Below are positions 43,761-53,910 of a DNA stretch of 64,000 nt, piece by piece. The position numbers and the translations under genes were made by a program. The DNA is from Bactericera cockerelli (taxonomy: Eukaryota > Arthropoda > Insecta > Hemiptera > Triozidae), in NCBI GenBank assembly GCA_024516035.1, contig CM044961.1:19434856-19498855 (forward strand), written 5' to 3'. Within the stretch, counting starts at the first letter, position 1, and every line of letters begins with the position of its first letter. The notes below the pieces were generated by a model. The model saw nothing but the letters and a program-made list of their open reading frames with translations, ran no database searches and had not been told where the DNA came from.

Positions 43761-43939
43761 TGCCCAAACTTTCTCTTCTACATCTATTTTTCTCTATTTC
43801 CCAGGTCTCTTCGAAACCAATACTATTTTAAAGTATCTTTTCTCCAGACCAAATGAATATAATAGGTTACTAGTGAAAGAGAACTGAACAGAAGAGCAGA
43901 TGACGAGGAAGTAGATGGAACCACACTTGAGAGAGTTGA

Positions 43940-44200
43940 AAACTTCAAGAATTAGAGCTGAATACTTCAATAATAAGAGCTGAAAACTTCAAGAATTAGA
44001 GCTGAATACTTCAATAATAAGAGCTGAAAACTTCAAGGATAAGAGCTGAATACTTCAAAAATTAGAGCTGAAAACTTCAAGAATCAGAGCTGAATAATTC
44101 AAGAATAAGAGCTGAATACTTCAAGAATAAGAGCTGAATAATTCAAGAATAAGAGCTGAATACTTCAAGAATAAGAGCTGAAAACTTCAAAAATTAAGGA
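43940..44200 (+). repeat. 22-bp-unit minisatellite, about 12 units
   Basis: AGAGCTGAATACTTCAAGAA and variants with AAAACTTC or TAATTC. Confidence 0.92.
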
Positions 44201-44459
44201 GAAATCATAATCAAAGCTTTGGTAGTCGATGTAAATGTACTGGACTTGTAGTGCAATCATTAAAACAATCCGACCCAATGCTTTGATATGTTTCTTCATG
44301 TTTTTTTGAGTTTATGAATACATTAACCTCAAATTGTGGTTGCTTTTTCAGCAAAAATTAAAGCAGAAAACAGGACCAAGTTTCCAATGAAGAAAGTTTT
44401 GTCATCGAATATCTTATTATGAACCACAAAGAAAATAATTCATAAAAGCCTAAAAGTCC

Positions 44460-44545
44460 CTCGGACGCACTTACATTAAAAGTGCGTCCATAAAAAAAGT
44501 GCGTCCATAACAAAAGTGCGTCCAAGACACAAGTGCGCCCATGGC
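44460..44545 (+). repeat. Short AGTGCGTCC repeats with hairpin
   Basis: Four AAGTGCG(T/C)CCA units; GGACGCACTT at 44463 pairs with AAGTGCGTCC at 44479. Confidence 0.85.
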
Positions 44546-44989
44546 AGAAACATGGACCATGACATAAGTCATAGAGAAGAAGAACTTATTATTTTTTAAA
44601 TAACTTCTCATGACACAAAATTAATTTGGACCACTACGAGATATTATGAAATAGGAAAATTAGATAATTTCAATTTAAAACAGTCTAGAAATTGTTGCAG
44701 TAATCAAATAAAGTAACAATCTTCAGTCATGTTTGATGTTGTCCATAAAACAAAAACCGACCTGTACAAAAAGTATACATTTTGTATACCTTTTTTATCT
44801 TTTACTCCAATAAATCTAACCAAATTTAATTTCATACGCAAAACACAGACATCGATGATGTATACGCTTTTTTGTTCAGCCAAAAAAATATTGTCAACTC
44901 GCAATGAAAATTATTTATTTCCTATCTACAGGTTTATATCTTCTCTCCTGTATTGGAAGGGCTACCTCATCCCTGCCTTATTTTCCTTC

Positions 44990-45190
44990 TCTCTCTCTCT
45001 CCCTTCCCCTGTCTCTACCTCTATTTTTCTATCTTTTTCTTCTCCCTACCTCTCTCCGTAGTCTCCGTCACCCTTCCCCTATCTCTACCTCTATTTTTCT
45101 ATCTTTTCCTTCTCTCTCCCTGTCCCTTCCCCTCTCCCTATCTCTCTTTTTCTATCTTTTCCTTCTTCCTACCTCTCTCGCTCTCTATTT
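44990..45190 (+). repeat. CT-rich tract with 60-base units
   Basis: CTCTACCTCTATTTTTCTAT recurs at 45013 and 45082 with variants at 45142. Confidence 0.85.
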
Positions 45191-45380
45191 TTACCATTTT
45201 TTTACCTCCCCCTGTTACCACTCTGATCTAATTTTAGTACAAGCAAAATAGACATAAACATGCTTCCCGAAAATTTCAACAAAACTTGAAATTTTCTAAA
45301 GACCTTCCGTGGGCGTCTCAAAGGAGAGTGCTGTGAGATTGTGTCCCAAAAACTGGCAAATTTGCTGTTGTTCACTTATA

Positions 45381-45673
45381 CAGGGTGGGGCAAAAGTCTG
45401 GAAACCCCTGAATATCTTTCGAATGGCTTTTTCGGTAAAGTTTTCGGATGGCTTTTTCGGTGCAAGGTAAACCGGGCTAATAAGACCTTCTTTTAGAGTG
45501 GGGTCAATTTTTGTTACCGGTCCCCATGTCGGGGCCAGGGGGGCCAACTTCATTTTTTTAAATACGAACCCCCACCTTGCGATACATTTTTAGAAAGGTC
45601 TTTAAATAAGAAATACATTGGTTTAAATTTTATTTTTTTGATATTAACTGTTTGCAAATGGCGTCCAACTTTG
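45381..45673 (+). repeat. Left arm of long inverted repeat
   Basis: The arm matches the reverse complement of 51057-51339 over its full length with moderate divergence. It includes the GGGGCCAACTTCATTT region and, at its inner end, GCGTCCAACTTTG, which mirrors the sequence directly after the retroelement coding region. A short local duplication (CGGTAAAGTTTTCGGATGGC area, about 45430-45460) occurs only in this arm. Confidence 0.9.
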
Positions 45674-45676
45674 TGT

Positions 45677-45970
45677 ATGCAGTAAAGTCTGGAAACTTCT
45701 GAATATCATTTGAAAGGGCTTTCTCAGTAAATTGAAAATTATGCACAGTAACTCGGGGTAATTATACCTTTCCAAAAATGTATCGCAAGGTGGGGTTTCG
45801 TATTTAAAAAAAATGAAGTTGGCCTCCCTTGCCCCGACATGGAGGCCGGTAAAAAAAAATCGGTCCCATTCTAAATAAGGTCTAATTACCAAGGATTACC
45901 GTACACAATTTTAAATTTACTGAGAAAGCTATTTCGAAAGATATTCAGGGGTTTCCAGACTTTACTGCAT
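45677..45970. mobile_element. Palindromic MITE inside the composite
   Basis: It begins ATGCAGTAAAGTCTGGAAAC and ends with the exact complement of those 20 bases; about 90 bp at each end pair imperfectly. Its central and right parts are colinear with the right arm (TGTATCGCAAGG, GAAGTTGGCC, GGCCGGTAA), so it is a diverged relative of the same family. It abuts the left arm with three bases between. Confidence 0.85.
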
Positions 45971-46048
45971 GAATGGACCGGCTCACATCATTCAATTTTT
46001 GCACCTTCAAGACACAATCAAGTGCCTTCAAGATAAGCTTCAATCGAC

Positions 46049-48568
46049 ATGACGGAAGCAAAGTTGAAGTTGCTGACTGCAAAAGCGGAGAACATATTCG
46101 GTAATGTACAAAGTACCTATGATTTTCTAGCAGTAGTAGCAGTTGACAAAACAAAGAAGTCTGCGCTTTTAAGTAAAGTAGCTCTCCTAGACTCTTATCA
46201 TCAGAAATATGAGGCTATTATTAATGAAATTCAGGAGCTCAAACTATCTGATAATAATAATTATGTACCAGACTACAGCCAGCTTAATGCATTTGAAGAG
46301 CTAGTAGGTATTATCAAATACAATTCAAACTTATGCAGTAAATCTAGCCCTAGCTCAGAAAAGATAGTGCCAGAGCTTCCCAGACTGCCGCCATTAGATC
46401 TGCCCTATTTCGATGGCAATATTCCAGTGTGGTCAGTTTTCTCTGAGACGTTTACATCTCTCATTCATTCTAACAAGAGCTTATCCAACGATCAGAAAAT
46501 TCATTACCTAATATCTCGATTAAAAGGTTCTGCTCTCAGTGTTTGCTCAGGTATTCCCGCAGTCGGATCAAATTACGAAACAATATGGCAAGCACTGAAG
46601 GACAGGTACGAGGACAAGAGAACGATGGCAGGGAGCTACATGGATTCGATTCTCGATTTCAACAATATCAAGTACGAGTCAATCGAGATGTATCAGAAGT
46701 TCATTGATGAGGTCGGTATGTCAGTTTTGGCTCTTAAAGCTCTAAAGTTGCCAGATCTAGCAGAGTACATTCTGTACGCACTCTCAGTCAAAAAGTTAGA
46801 CCCTGAGTTATGTAGAAAGTTTGAATCTAAAGCTTTCAATAGCCAAGACATGCCAAAGTTCACAGACTTATTAGCATTTGTTAAAGAACAAGTGCGCATT
46901 TTGGAGCGTATACAAGGGAGTTCGAGTCAGGTTAAAGAACCACTCAAAAGAGTCCCTCATACAACTCCACCTCAAAGTAAGCACAGAAGTCAATACAAGG
47001 CTATCACATTAGTCTCTTCTGAAGACAAAAAAGTATGTCCAGCGTGCAAGAACGCAGGCCACTCTTTATTTCACTGCTCTTCATTTATCGCGCTCGACCC
47101 AGCAGCCAGAGCCGATTTTGTGAAAATTAATAAATTATGTTTTAATTGTTTAAGCAGCAAACATCAAGTCGCAGCTTGCAGCAGCACGAGCGGGTGTCGG
47201 AAATGCGGCTACAAACACAACACAATGCTTCATCGTCAATCATATGAAAGTGAGAGCACACCAGCACCGCCAGTTCCCGTCACATCGCAGCCGCAGCCAC
47301 AGCCGTCCAGTAAGAAAGATACGTCCGCCGCCGTCATATGTGCATCTAGTCAACATACAATACCTATGGCGAGTACTACAGTCCTGCTCTCTACCGTTCA
47401 GGTGTATGTAAGAGGCGTTCTGGTACGTATGCTTCTGGATAGTGCAAGCATGAGTAATTTCATCACACAAGCGTGTTGTAAGAAAATAGGAATAAAATAT
47501 TCTCCTCTGTCAACGGATGTTGGTGGTATAGGAGGTATGAGTAGCCAAGCTAAAGGATTCGCGTCCTTCATTATCACATCAAAATTAGACGCAAGAAAGA
47601 GTTTTAAGGTAGATGCACTAGTCGTTGATAAGATAACCGACCAATTACCTGTTTGTCCAGTTGACACTTCAAAACTATTGCATATCAAACAATTCATCCT
47701 GAGTGATGATAAGTATCACTTACCAGGGAACATTGATGGACTCTTAGGGGTTGAGTTATTTTCTCGTATCATTGGCAAGAAAAAGTTTGATAAAGGTCAA
47801 CCTATTATCATGGAATCAGAGTTGGGTGATATAATAATGGGAAAAGTACCTACTCTCACAAATTCACATCAGAATATTTGCGCCTTCACAGAAACTCCTC
47901 TTTCATCTATTCTACAAAAGTTCTGGAACATCGAAGAAGTTTCGCCTCCAACACAACTGCTGTCTTATGAAGATAAGATATGCGAGGATAAGTTTGTATC
48001 TTCTCATCAAAGGCTAGATAATGGTAGGTACAGTGTGTCACTACCATTCAAAGATGACCCTAATCTCCTTGGTGATTCCTATGAAATAGCAAAAAAGCGT
48101 TTCTACAATTTAGAACGTAAGTTTTCACGTAATAAAGATTATAAAGAAAATTATACTGCAGCCATCTCTGAGTACATGACTCAAGGTCATGCAGTGCTAA
48201 AAGATGATCATAAGAAAGACACTATCTCATTTTACATGCCTCATTCTAGCGTCACAAAGCTAGACAGTTTAAGTACAAAGACAAGAATTGTTTTTGATTT
48301 GAGTTGTTCAACAACGAGTGGTTTATCATTGAATGACATCTTATACACCGGGCCCACCCTGTATAAAGATTTGTTTAAATTGCTCACTTCTTTCCGTATG
48401 TTTCCTATTGCATGTACTGGGGATATCAAAAAATGTTTCTTCAAGTATACGTCCATGAAGAAGACCGCAAGTTCCAGCGATTCCTGTGGCGGAGTTCACC
48501 TGAAGAGGAGCTACAATGCTACGAGATGGAACGCGTGGTATTCGGCAACAAAGCTAGTCCTTTCCTAG
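46049..48568 (+). CDS. BEL/Pao polyprotein part 1: Gag-like, protease, start of RT
   Basis: This is the N-terminal part of an LTR-retrotransposon polyprotein (Belpaoviridae-like). A gag-like DUF1759 region lies at about residues 112-210 (LPYFDGNIPVW, LKGSAL). Zinc knuckles follow at about 329-397 (CPACKNAGHSLFHC and CFNC...GCRKCG). A DUF1758 aspartic protease has LLDSASMSNFI at about 461-471. The Pao reverse transcriptase begins by about 670 (SFYMPHSSV, TRIVFDLS). The true frame breaks at an A6 run at 48428-48433, where one base appears missing; the last codons to 48568 are out of frame. The ATG at 46049 follows a 78-bp leader that starts directly after the MITE. Confidence 0.9.
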   Translation: MTEAKLKLLTAKAENIFGNVQSTYDFLAVVAVDKTKKSALLSKVALLDSYHQKYEAIINEIQELKLSDNNNYVPDYSQLNAFEELVGIIKYNSNLCSKSSPSSEKIVPELPRLPPLDLPYFDGNIPVWSVFSETFTSLIHSNKSLSNDQKIHYLISRLKGSALSVCSGIPAVGSNYETIWQALKDRYEDKRTMAGSYMDSILDFNNIKYESIEMYQKFIDEVGMSVLALKALKLPDLAEYILYALSVKKLDPELCRKFESKAFNSQDMPKFTDLLAFVKEQVRILERIQGSSSQVKEPLKRVPHTTPPQSKHRSQYKAITLVSSEDKKVCPACKNAGHSLFHCSSFIALDPAARADFVKINKLCFNCLSSKHQVAACSSTSGCRKCGYKHNTMLHRQSYESESTPAPPVPVTSQPQPQPSSKKDTSAAVICASSQHTIPMASTTVLLSTVQVYVRGVLVRMLLDSASMSNFITQACCKKIGIKYSPLSTDVGGIGGMSSQAKGFASFIITSKLDARKSFKVDALVVDKITDQLPVCPVDTSKLLHIKQFILSDDKYHLPGNIDGLLGVELFSRIIGKKKFDKGQPIIMESELGDIIMGKVPTLTNSHQNICAFTETPLSSILQKFWNIEEVSPPTQLLSYEDKICEDKFVSSHQRLDNGRYSVSLPFKDDPNLLGDSYEIAKKRFYNLERKFSRNKDYKENYTAAISEYMTQGHAVLKDDHKKDTISFYMPHSSVTKLDSLSTKTRIVFDLSCSTTSGLSLNDILYTGPTLYKDLFKLLTSFRMFPIACTGDIKKCFFKYTSMKKTASSSDSCGGVHLKRSYNATRWNAWYSATKLVLS

Positions 48569-50679
48569 CTCAGCGTGTGCTGGCACAGCTAGCCACTGAT
48601 AACAGCTCTCAGCATCCACTAGGCGCTCAGGAGACACAGCAGTTCTTCTACATGGATGATTATCTCTCCAGCTTCTTAGAAGAAGATCTAGCGTCAAGAA
48701 CACTGATTGATCTCACTACAATGCTCGAGAAGGGTGGTTTCGAACTCACAAAGATCGCTACAAACAACAAGGTAGTATTAGAAAATATTCCTTCTTCTCG
48801 TCAGCTCATGAGTAATGTTCAGTGGGATCCAGACACCTACTTGAAGTTATTAGGTATTCAGTGGAATCCTAATGATGATTATTTTTCATTCACAGTCAAT
48901 GTAAGTGACGTGAAATGTACAAAGAGAAATATTTTAAGTACAGTGGCAAGAATATTTGATATTCTGGGATTCGTAAGTCCAGTTATTATCACTCTAAAGT
49001 TATTTATCAAAGAGCTTTGGAATTTAAAATTAGACTGGGACGATAATCCACCTTTATCCTTCCAAGAAAGATGGTTTAATATTGTCACTGAGCTACCTGT
49101 ACTAAATACATTAAAAATACCAAGACATCTATCTATTGTTATCGACTCAAAAGTCTCACTTGTAGGTTTCAGCGACAGCAGTGAACGTGCTATGGGCTCA
49201 TGCGTATTCGCTCACGTATTACATCCTGATAATTCTACTCATGTTCATCTTGTTTGCGCAAAATCAAAAGTTGCGCCTATGAAGTACGTCACAATACCTC
49301 GTCTCGAACTTTGCGCGGCACTCATGCTAGCTAAGCTTATTTCAGTTGTAGCAGAAACATTTCAAGCAAGATATAATATTCAAAATATTTTATGTTTCAC
49401 AGATAGTACTGTAGCACTAAGCTGGATAGTTTCAGAACCATACAAGTGGAATACATTCGTCGCTAACAGAGTGGCGAAGATTCAAGATACTATTCATCAG
49501 GACAACTGGTATCATGTATCCGGAGTAGAGAATCCAGCGGATGTTCTATCTCGTGGTACCACCCCTACAGAGCTCATAAGTAACACTCTATACTGGAATG
49601 GTCCAGGTTGGTTGTCAAAACCCATTGACCAATGGGAACTATCTAGGTATGTGCCTAACTCTGACATAATATTAGAAGAAAGAAAAAAGTCCACTCTACA
49701 TACAGTAGTTAGTATGGAGACACCTCAAAACATTTTACTTGACTTAGCAAGTAGAATTTCGTCATGGAAAAAATTATTGCGATCAGTAGCAATGGTTTTA
49801 AAATTTTGTCGTCTTCTCCCTGCTGGCCCATGTACCCTGAGTGATTTAGAATACTCTGAAATTAGAATTTTGAAAGAACTTCAAAATGTTTCATTCAAAT
49901 CAGATATTGAAAATATTCATAAAGGCAAGCCATGTTCTCATGAACTCTTAAAGCTTAAGCCTTTCCTAGAAGATGGTTTATTAAGGTGTGGTGGTAGACT
50001 AGAAAATTCGAAATTATCATATGAACATGTACACCCTATTGTGCTACCCAAATCACATCACATTATAAATCTACTGATTGAATATATTCACATCAAAAAT
50101 TTCCATACTGGACCACATTTGGTTATCTCAATCTTACGTAAAAAATATTGGATTTTAGGTTGTCGAGACATTGTTCGTAAGCGCATTCAAAAATGCAACA
50201 TCTGCTTCAAAACTAACCCTAAACCAATATTTCCGATTATGTCTAATCTACCTAGTCCGAGAGTAAAAGAAAGTTCAGCATTCTACAACACAGGCGTAGA
50301 TTATGCTGGTCCGTTTCAGGTGACTATGACTCGTAAAAGAGGAGTGAAGTCACAGAGAGCTTATTTATGTTTATTCGTTTGTTTAGCTACAAAAGCTGTT
50401 CACCTGGAATTGGCGTCCGACTTATCGACAGCAACATTCTTGGCTGCTCTCAAGCGGTTTATAGCTCGCAGAGGCACTGTGAAAAATATTTATAGTGATC
50501 AAGGCAGTAATTTCATAGGTGCTGCCAATGCATTAAATGATATGTATAAATTATTATCTTCACAGGTGTTTATTGACAGCTACACCCGAGAGCTCCTGAA
50601 CAGTGAAATTCAATTTCACTTCAATCCCCGGCTGCGCCACATTTCGGCGGACTATGGGAGTCTAATGTCCGCGCAGTAA
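48412..50679 (+). CDS. BEL/Pao polyprotein part 2: RT, RNase H, integrase
   Basis: The open frame is one base shifted relative to part 1 and is genuine from about 48434. It has the RT active site YMDDY, reached at about 48650, and the Pao RNase H with GFSDSSERAMGS, ELCAALMLAKL, FTDSTVALSWI and VSGVENPADVLSRG. The integrase follows: an H2C2 zinc-binding region (HIKNFHTGPH...CNICF) and the rve core with VDYAGPF and YSDQGSNF. A second break lies at the C4 run 50626-50629, one base short, after which the remaining frame to 50679 is spurious and would lose the integrase glutamate. Confidence 0.9.
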   Translation: MYWGYQKMFLQVYVHEEDRKFQRFLWRSSPEEELQCYEMERVVFGNKASPFLAQRVLAQLATDNSSQHPLGAQETQQFFYMDDYLSSFLEEDLASRTLIDLTTMLEKGGFELTKIATNNKVVLENIPSSRQLMSNVQWDPDTYLKLLGIQWNPNDDYFSFTVNVSDVKCTKRNILSTVARIFDILGFVSPVIITLKLFIKELWNLKLDWDDNPPLSFQERWFNIVTELPVLNTLKIPRHLSIVIDSKVSLVGFSDSSERAMGSCVFAHVLHPDNSTHVHLVCAKSKVAPMKYVTIPRLELCAALMLAKLISVVAETFQARYNIQNILCFTDSTVALSWIVSEPYKWNTFVANRVAKIQDTIHQDNWYHVSGVENPADVLSRGTTPTELISNTLYWNGPGWLSKPIDQWELSRYVPNSDIILEERKKSTLHTVVSMETPQNILLDLASRISSWKKLLRSVAMVLKFCRLLPAGPCTLSDLEYSEIRILKELQNVSFKSDIENIHKGKPCSHELLKLKPFLEDGLLRCGGRLENSKLSYEHVHPIVLPKSHHIINLLIEYIHIKNFHTGPHLVISILRKKYWILGCRDIVRKRIQKCNICFKTNPKPIFPIMSNLPSPRVKESSAFYNTGVDYAGPFQVTMTRKRGVKSQRAYLCLFVCLATKAVHLELASDLSTATFLAALKRFIARRGTVKNIYSDQGSNFIGAANALNDMYKLLSSQVFIDSYTRELLNSEIQFHFNPRLRHISADYGSLMSAQ

Positions 50680-51101
50680 AGACTCATCTCTACCGTACCA
50701 TTGGAACACAGATCCTCACGTACGAAGAACTGAATACTGTGTTGGTTGGTATTGAGAGTATATTAAACAGCCGCCCGCTATGTCCATTGAGTTCAGAGCC
50801 AGGTGACCCTCTAGTTCTCACCCCGGCTCACTTTCTCATGCAGAAACCTCCTAATCACCTCCCTCATGTAGATCAAGATGTCAGTGTTAGATTGGGAGAT
50901 CGCTATAAATTTATCCATCAGCTGTTATCTGACTTCTGGAAGCGTTGGGTTAATGAATATTTAAGCTCTTTACAGGAACGTTCAAAGTGGCTTAAAAATA
51001 ACTCCGCCAAGCTAGAAGTTGGCATGCTGGTAATGGTGAAGTCAGAAAATACTCCTAAAGTTGGACGCCATTTTTGTAAACCGTTAATATTAAAAAAATA
51101 A
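50628..51101 (+). CDS. BEL/Pao polyprotein part 3: end of integrase and DUF5641
   Basis: The continuation in the third frame carries the end of the integrase core (including the W-E-S catalytic glutamate) and DUF5641: VGIESILNSRPLCPLS, LTPAHFLM, FWKRWVNEYL and LEVGMLVMVKSENTP. Family members normally continue past this motif for a further stretch; here the family resemblance stops at about 51056, where inverted-repeat sequence supplies the last codons and the stop. The polyprotein is therefore truncated at its C terminus. Confidence 0.85.
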   Translation, partial: PAAPHFGGLWESNVRAVKTHLYRTIGTQILTYEELNTVLVGIESILNSRPLCPLSSEPGDPLVLTPAHFLMQKPPNHLPHVDQDVSVRLGDRYKFIHQLLSDFWKRWVNEYLSSLQERSKWLKNNSAKLEVGMLVMVKSENTPKVGRHFCKPLILKK

Positions 51102-51339
51102 AATTTGGACCAATGTGTTTCTTATTTAAAGATCTTTTCAAAAATGTATCGCAAGGCGGGGGTTCTTATTTAAAAAAATGAAGTTGGCCCCCCTGGCTCC
51201 GACATGGGGGCCGGTAACAAAAATCGACCCGACTCTAAAAGAAGGTCTTATTAGCCCGGTTTACCGTACAAAATTTTAATTTTACCGAAGAAGCCATTCG
51301 AAAGTTATTCAGGGGTTTCCAGACTTTTGCCCCACCCTG
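51057..51339 (-). repeat. Right arm of long inverted repeat
   Basis: Mirror copy of 45381-45673, ending GCCCCACCCTG before TATA. The BEL/Pao reading frame runs a few codons into it (to 51101), showing that the join between retroelement and arm is at about 51056. Confidence 0.9.
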
Positions 51340-52245
51340 TATATAACTTCTAAAGTCTAAACAAAGCGACGCGCGACGCCGGCGCATCTTAAAAACACTT
51401 TATAGGAAAACTATTATTTTAAATTTTTAAAATTAAACAAAATGACATCCCTAGAGCAATGACTTTTCAAAAATATTTTCTTGAATACATATACCTAACC
51501 ATCTGTTTATCCGTACGTCGTAACGGAACTCAAATTACCTAAGGCATGGTTGCATTGCGGCATCACCATCAAGCACATACAAACACACACACACCCACCC
51601 ACACACACAACCCACCAAACGAGACACAGTTTACCGCGCACCCATGGGACACTAGCTTTGTAGAAATTTTAGGAAAGCATCAACGGTTTATGTCTAATCT
51701 GCCTGGTATATTTTCTTTTTCCCCATTTTCCTACCCCCGTTCCTCCCATTGCTATACCTTATTTCTCTTTTTCATTTTTTTATACCTTCTCCTCTCCCTT
51801 CTTCTTCTTCTCCACCTTGTGTTATTTATTCTTCATCCGTCTTGTTTTTCTTTCATTTCTCGAGCAAATATTTGTTCAGTCAAAGATAACTCGCAGAAAA
51901 TTAGTTATAATTATAGACTAGAAGTTAAAGAAAATATCTATTTTAAAATAATTAGAGTTTCTACGTCGAGTAAAAAAGTATACTAAACAGTGCACCTAAC
52001 TTTATTATAGTATAAAAGTTGTTCTGTTTTTAATTTTAAGAGAAATAATATTAATACATAATATAGGTTTGTATTTTCTATGAGTGTTAATATATTGTAT
52101 AAACAATTAAACATGGATGTCTTTATGAGCTGTATTAGAAATGCACTCTTATTTTATTTTCAAAAAATAATAATCAAGATATAAGTAGAGAAAATTATTA
52201 TAATAATGCAGCTTCGTTTTTTAGAGCAATATATAAAAAAAAAAT
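51340..52245. other. Right flank of the composite element
   Basis: Contains a CA/CCAC microsatellite (51580-51610) and a CT-rich patch (51720-51860); no gene. Confidence 0.5.
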
Positions 52246-52355
52246 TGGGTCAAGTTTAACTCTAAAAGGGAAAGTAACCTCTTTATAAGACAAACCTGTA
52301 TTACAGATAAAAAAATCCGGTTCCTAGAGTTCTCTTATATATACAGGTTTGACTG
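52246..52355. mobile_element. pogo-like MITE, diverged copy
   Basis: Ends GTCAAGTTTAACTC and ACAGGTTTGACTG; interior TTCTCTTATATATACAGG and AAATCCGGTTCCTAGAG. Confidence 0.6.
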
Positions 52356-52924
52356 TATTAGATAAGCTATCTAGTCCTCTGAAAGCTCTCCTTCCGAACT
52401 TTGAGATGGTCTCAATGCATTAGATACAAGCAGGAATAATTTATGGCCATGCCTCTGTGTGTGTTATTGCAGCGTGTCATTAATACTGGTCACTGCAATG
52501 TGGATGTGTTATTTATAGCAGGTTCCACTTCAATTTAACTCGCTGTTAAATGTTCCTCTTCGCTGCTAGGGGAGCTTTTTAACCTTTTGCACTCTGCAGC
52601 AATATTTTCAACGACCTGAGACAAGGTCGATGGCATGTCTTACATGACAACAATGAAACCAGCTGTAACTCGTAAGGTTAGAAAGTCCAAACCCCCATAA
52701 GGTCGTCATGGTATTTGGAAAGATGTCTATTGTCTAAAAAAATGAATGTTTTGAATACCAGGGTGAAGTTGACCATTGATTTATAAATAAAATGTCTGTG
52801 AAGCTAGCCAAATTATTCATTTTTCAAATTTATTTCTTGTTTGTCATCTCACACATATTTTCGAGTGCAAAAGGTTAAGCAACCAAAAAAGAAAGAAGTA
52901 GAATTAAAACACAATACAGTGTTA
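52356..52924. other. Non-coding, nothing recognised
   Basis: Unique-looking sequence between a MITE and a SINE. Confidence 0.5.
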
Positions 52925-53167
52925 AAAGTACTTCACAGGGTTTTTACTTCCTAACCATGAAAAGGAGCTACTGAAGACGTGTTGTATGTAGCTTATCCAT
53001 CCCGTAGTATGCCTCCCCTCTGATGGGCGAGAGTTGACACAATACTTCCTTTTAGGTACTGGGTCAACACGAGCGCACCGGACGGTATCCCTTACAAACA
53101 ATCCGACCCGACAATTTTTCGGGGGCTCAGGGCATCAAACCCGGGACCTTCCGCATGGCAAGCGAGT
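52925..53167 (-). mobile_element. SINE family D, fuller copy
   Basis: Carries the tRNA-like head in reverse: CATCAAACCCGGGACCTTCC and GCATGGCAAGCGAG. The body CTCCCCTCTGATGGGCGAGA and CTGGGTCAACACGAGCGCAC is shared with 7380-7445 and 19340-19420. Confidence 0.75.
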
Positions 53168-53275
53168 GCTAATTGGTTGATTGGTTGAAATGCCCACTAG
53201 AGGGCGTGCTAAGGGATAGTGTACACTTAGATTAACTTATCCTGTTTCATACTTAGGCCTTAAGATTTGTTTCTC
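53165..53275. mobile_element. MITE family H, 3' half
   Basis: GATTGGTTGAAATGCCCACT, GGGCGTGCTAAGGGATAGTG and CTGTTTCATACTTAGGCC. A 5' half fragment lies at 54640-54710 (CCGTCCCTCAAGTCAATC). Confidence 0.6.
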
Positions 53276-53830
53276 CACGATGTGATGGCTAATCTAAAAA
53301 ATTGAAATTTAACATAAATAGGTAGGTGTGTGAAAAAAGATTAAAAAAAAAAAAAAAATGTTTTACAGAAAGACCCGAGAGGACCTGAAGCCTCCTCATG
53401 TCTAAATTTCACAGGACGTATAATTATTAGGTTGCTGATCATTTAAATAACTTTTTTGCTACCTTTATCCACAATCACGCTAACAGAACTGATGATTGTA
53501 CTAGAAGTAGAAGATAAGGCAAATTTAACATCAGGCGGTGCTAAAGAGCTGCGGAACTGCAGGAACCTCAGATGAAAAAGAAAAAGAGAGGACAATGAAA
53601 GTCATTACACATTTCTAGAATAATTAATGCATTATTATTATGATTGGCATGGTAATCAAACTCATACTCTTTGGATACTGACAGAGCTACTCTATAAATG
53701 CCATTTTAGTTAGGTTTATGTGACAGCACCCCCAAAACATTTTCCCACCGGCCACACCTGTTTAACATCACAAGGTAATGAGCGTTAATTGTCCCTTGTT
53801 GGATGACATCTATAATATAATGGATGACAT

Positions 53831-53910
53831 CTATAATACTGCTGGAATAATGGGACTTTAATAGTCCTAATCGGGCAGTATAAATAAGACGATATTATTA
53901 TTAATCATTG
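53831..53910 (+). mobile_element. SINE family A, tail fragment
   Basis: Only the tail remains: CTGCTGGAATAATGGGACTT and AATCGGGCAGTATAAATAAG with (ATT)n. A shorter, more decayed tail lies at about 28996-29040. Confidence 0.75.

Larger units (their letters stand above)
45381..51339. mobile_element. Composite element: long inverted repeats enclosing a BEL/Pao body
   Basis: The outer ends are perfect mirror images (CAGGGTGGGGCAAAAGTCTG at left, its complement at right), each flanked by TA (TATA on both sides), as expected of Tc1/mariner-like insertions. The inverted arms are almost 300 bp. Inside are a second palindromic MITE (45677-45970), a 78-bp leader and the BEL/Pao coding body. No LTRs, primer-binding site or transposase were seen. 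Confidence 0.8.

Noticed and set aside
48428..48434. Programmed -1 frameshift in the Pao polyprotein
   Set aside because: It falls within the RT domain, the run lacks a proper slippery heptamer in frame, and a second similar break follows; simple base loss fits better.
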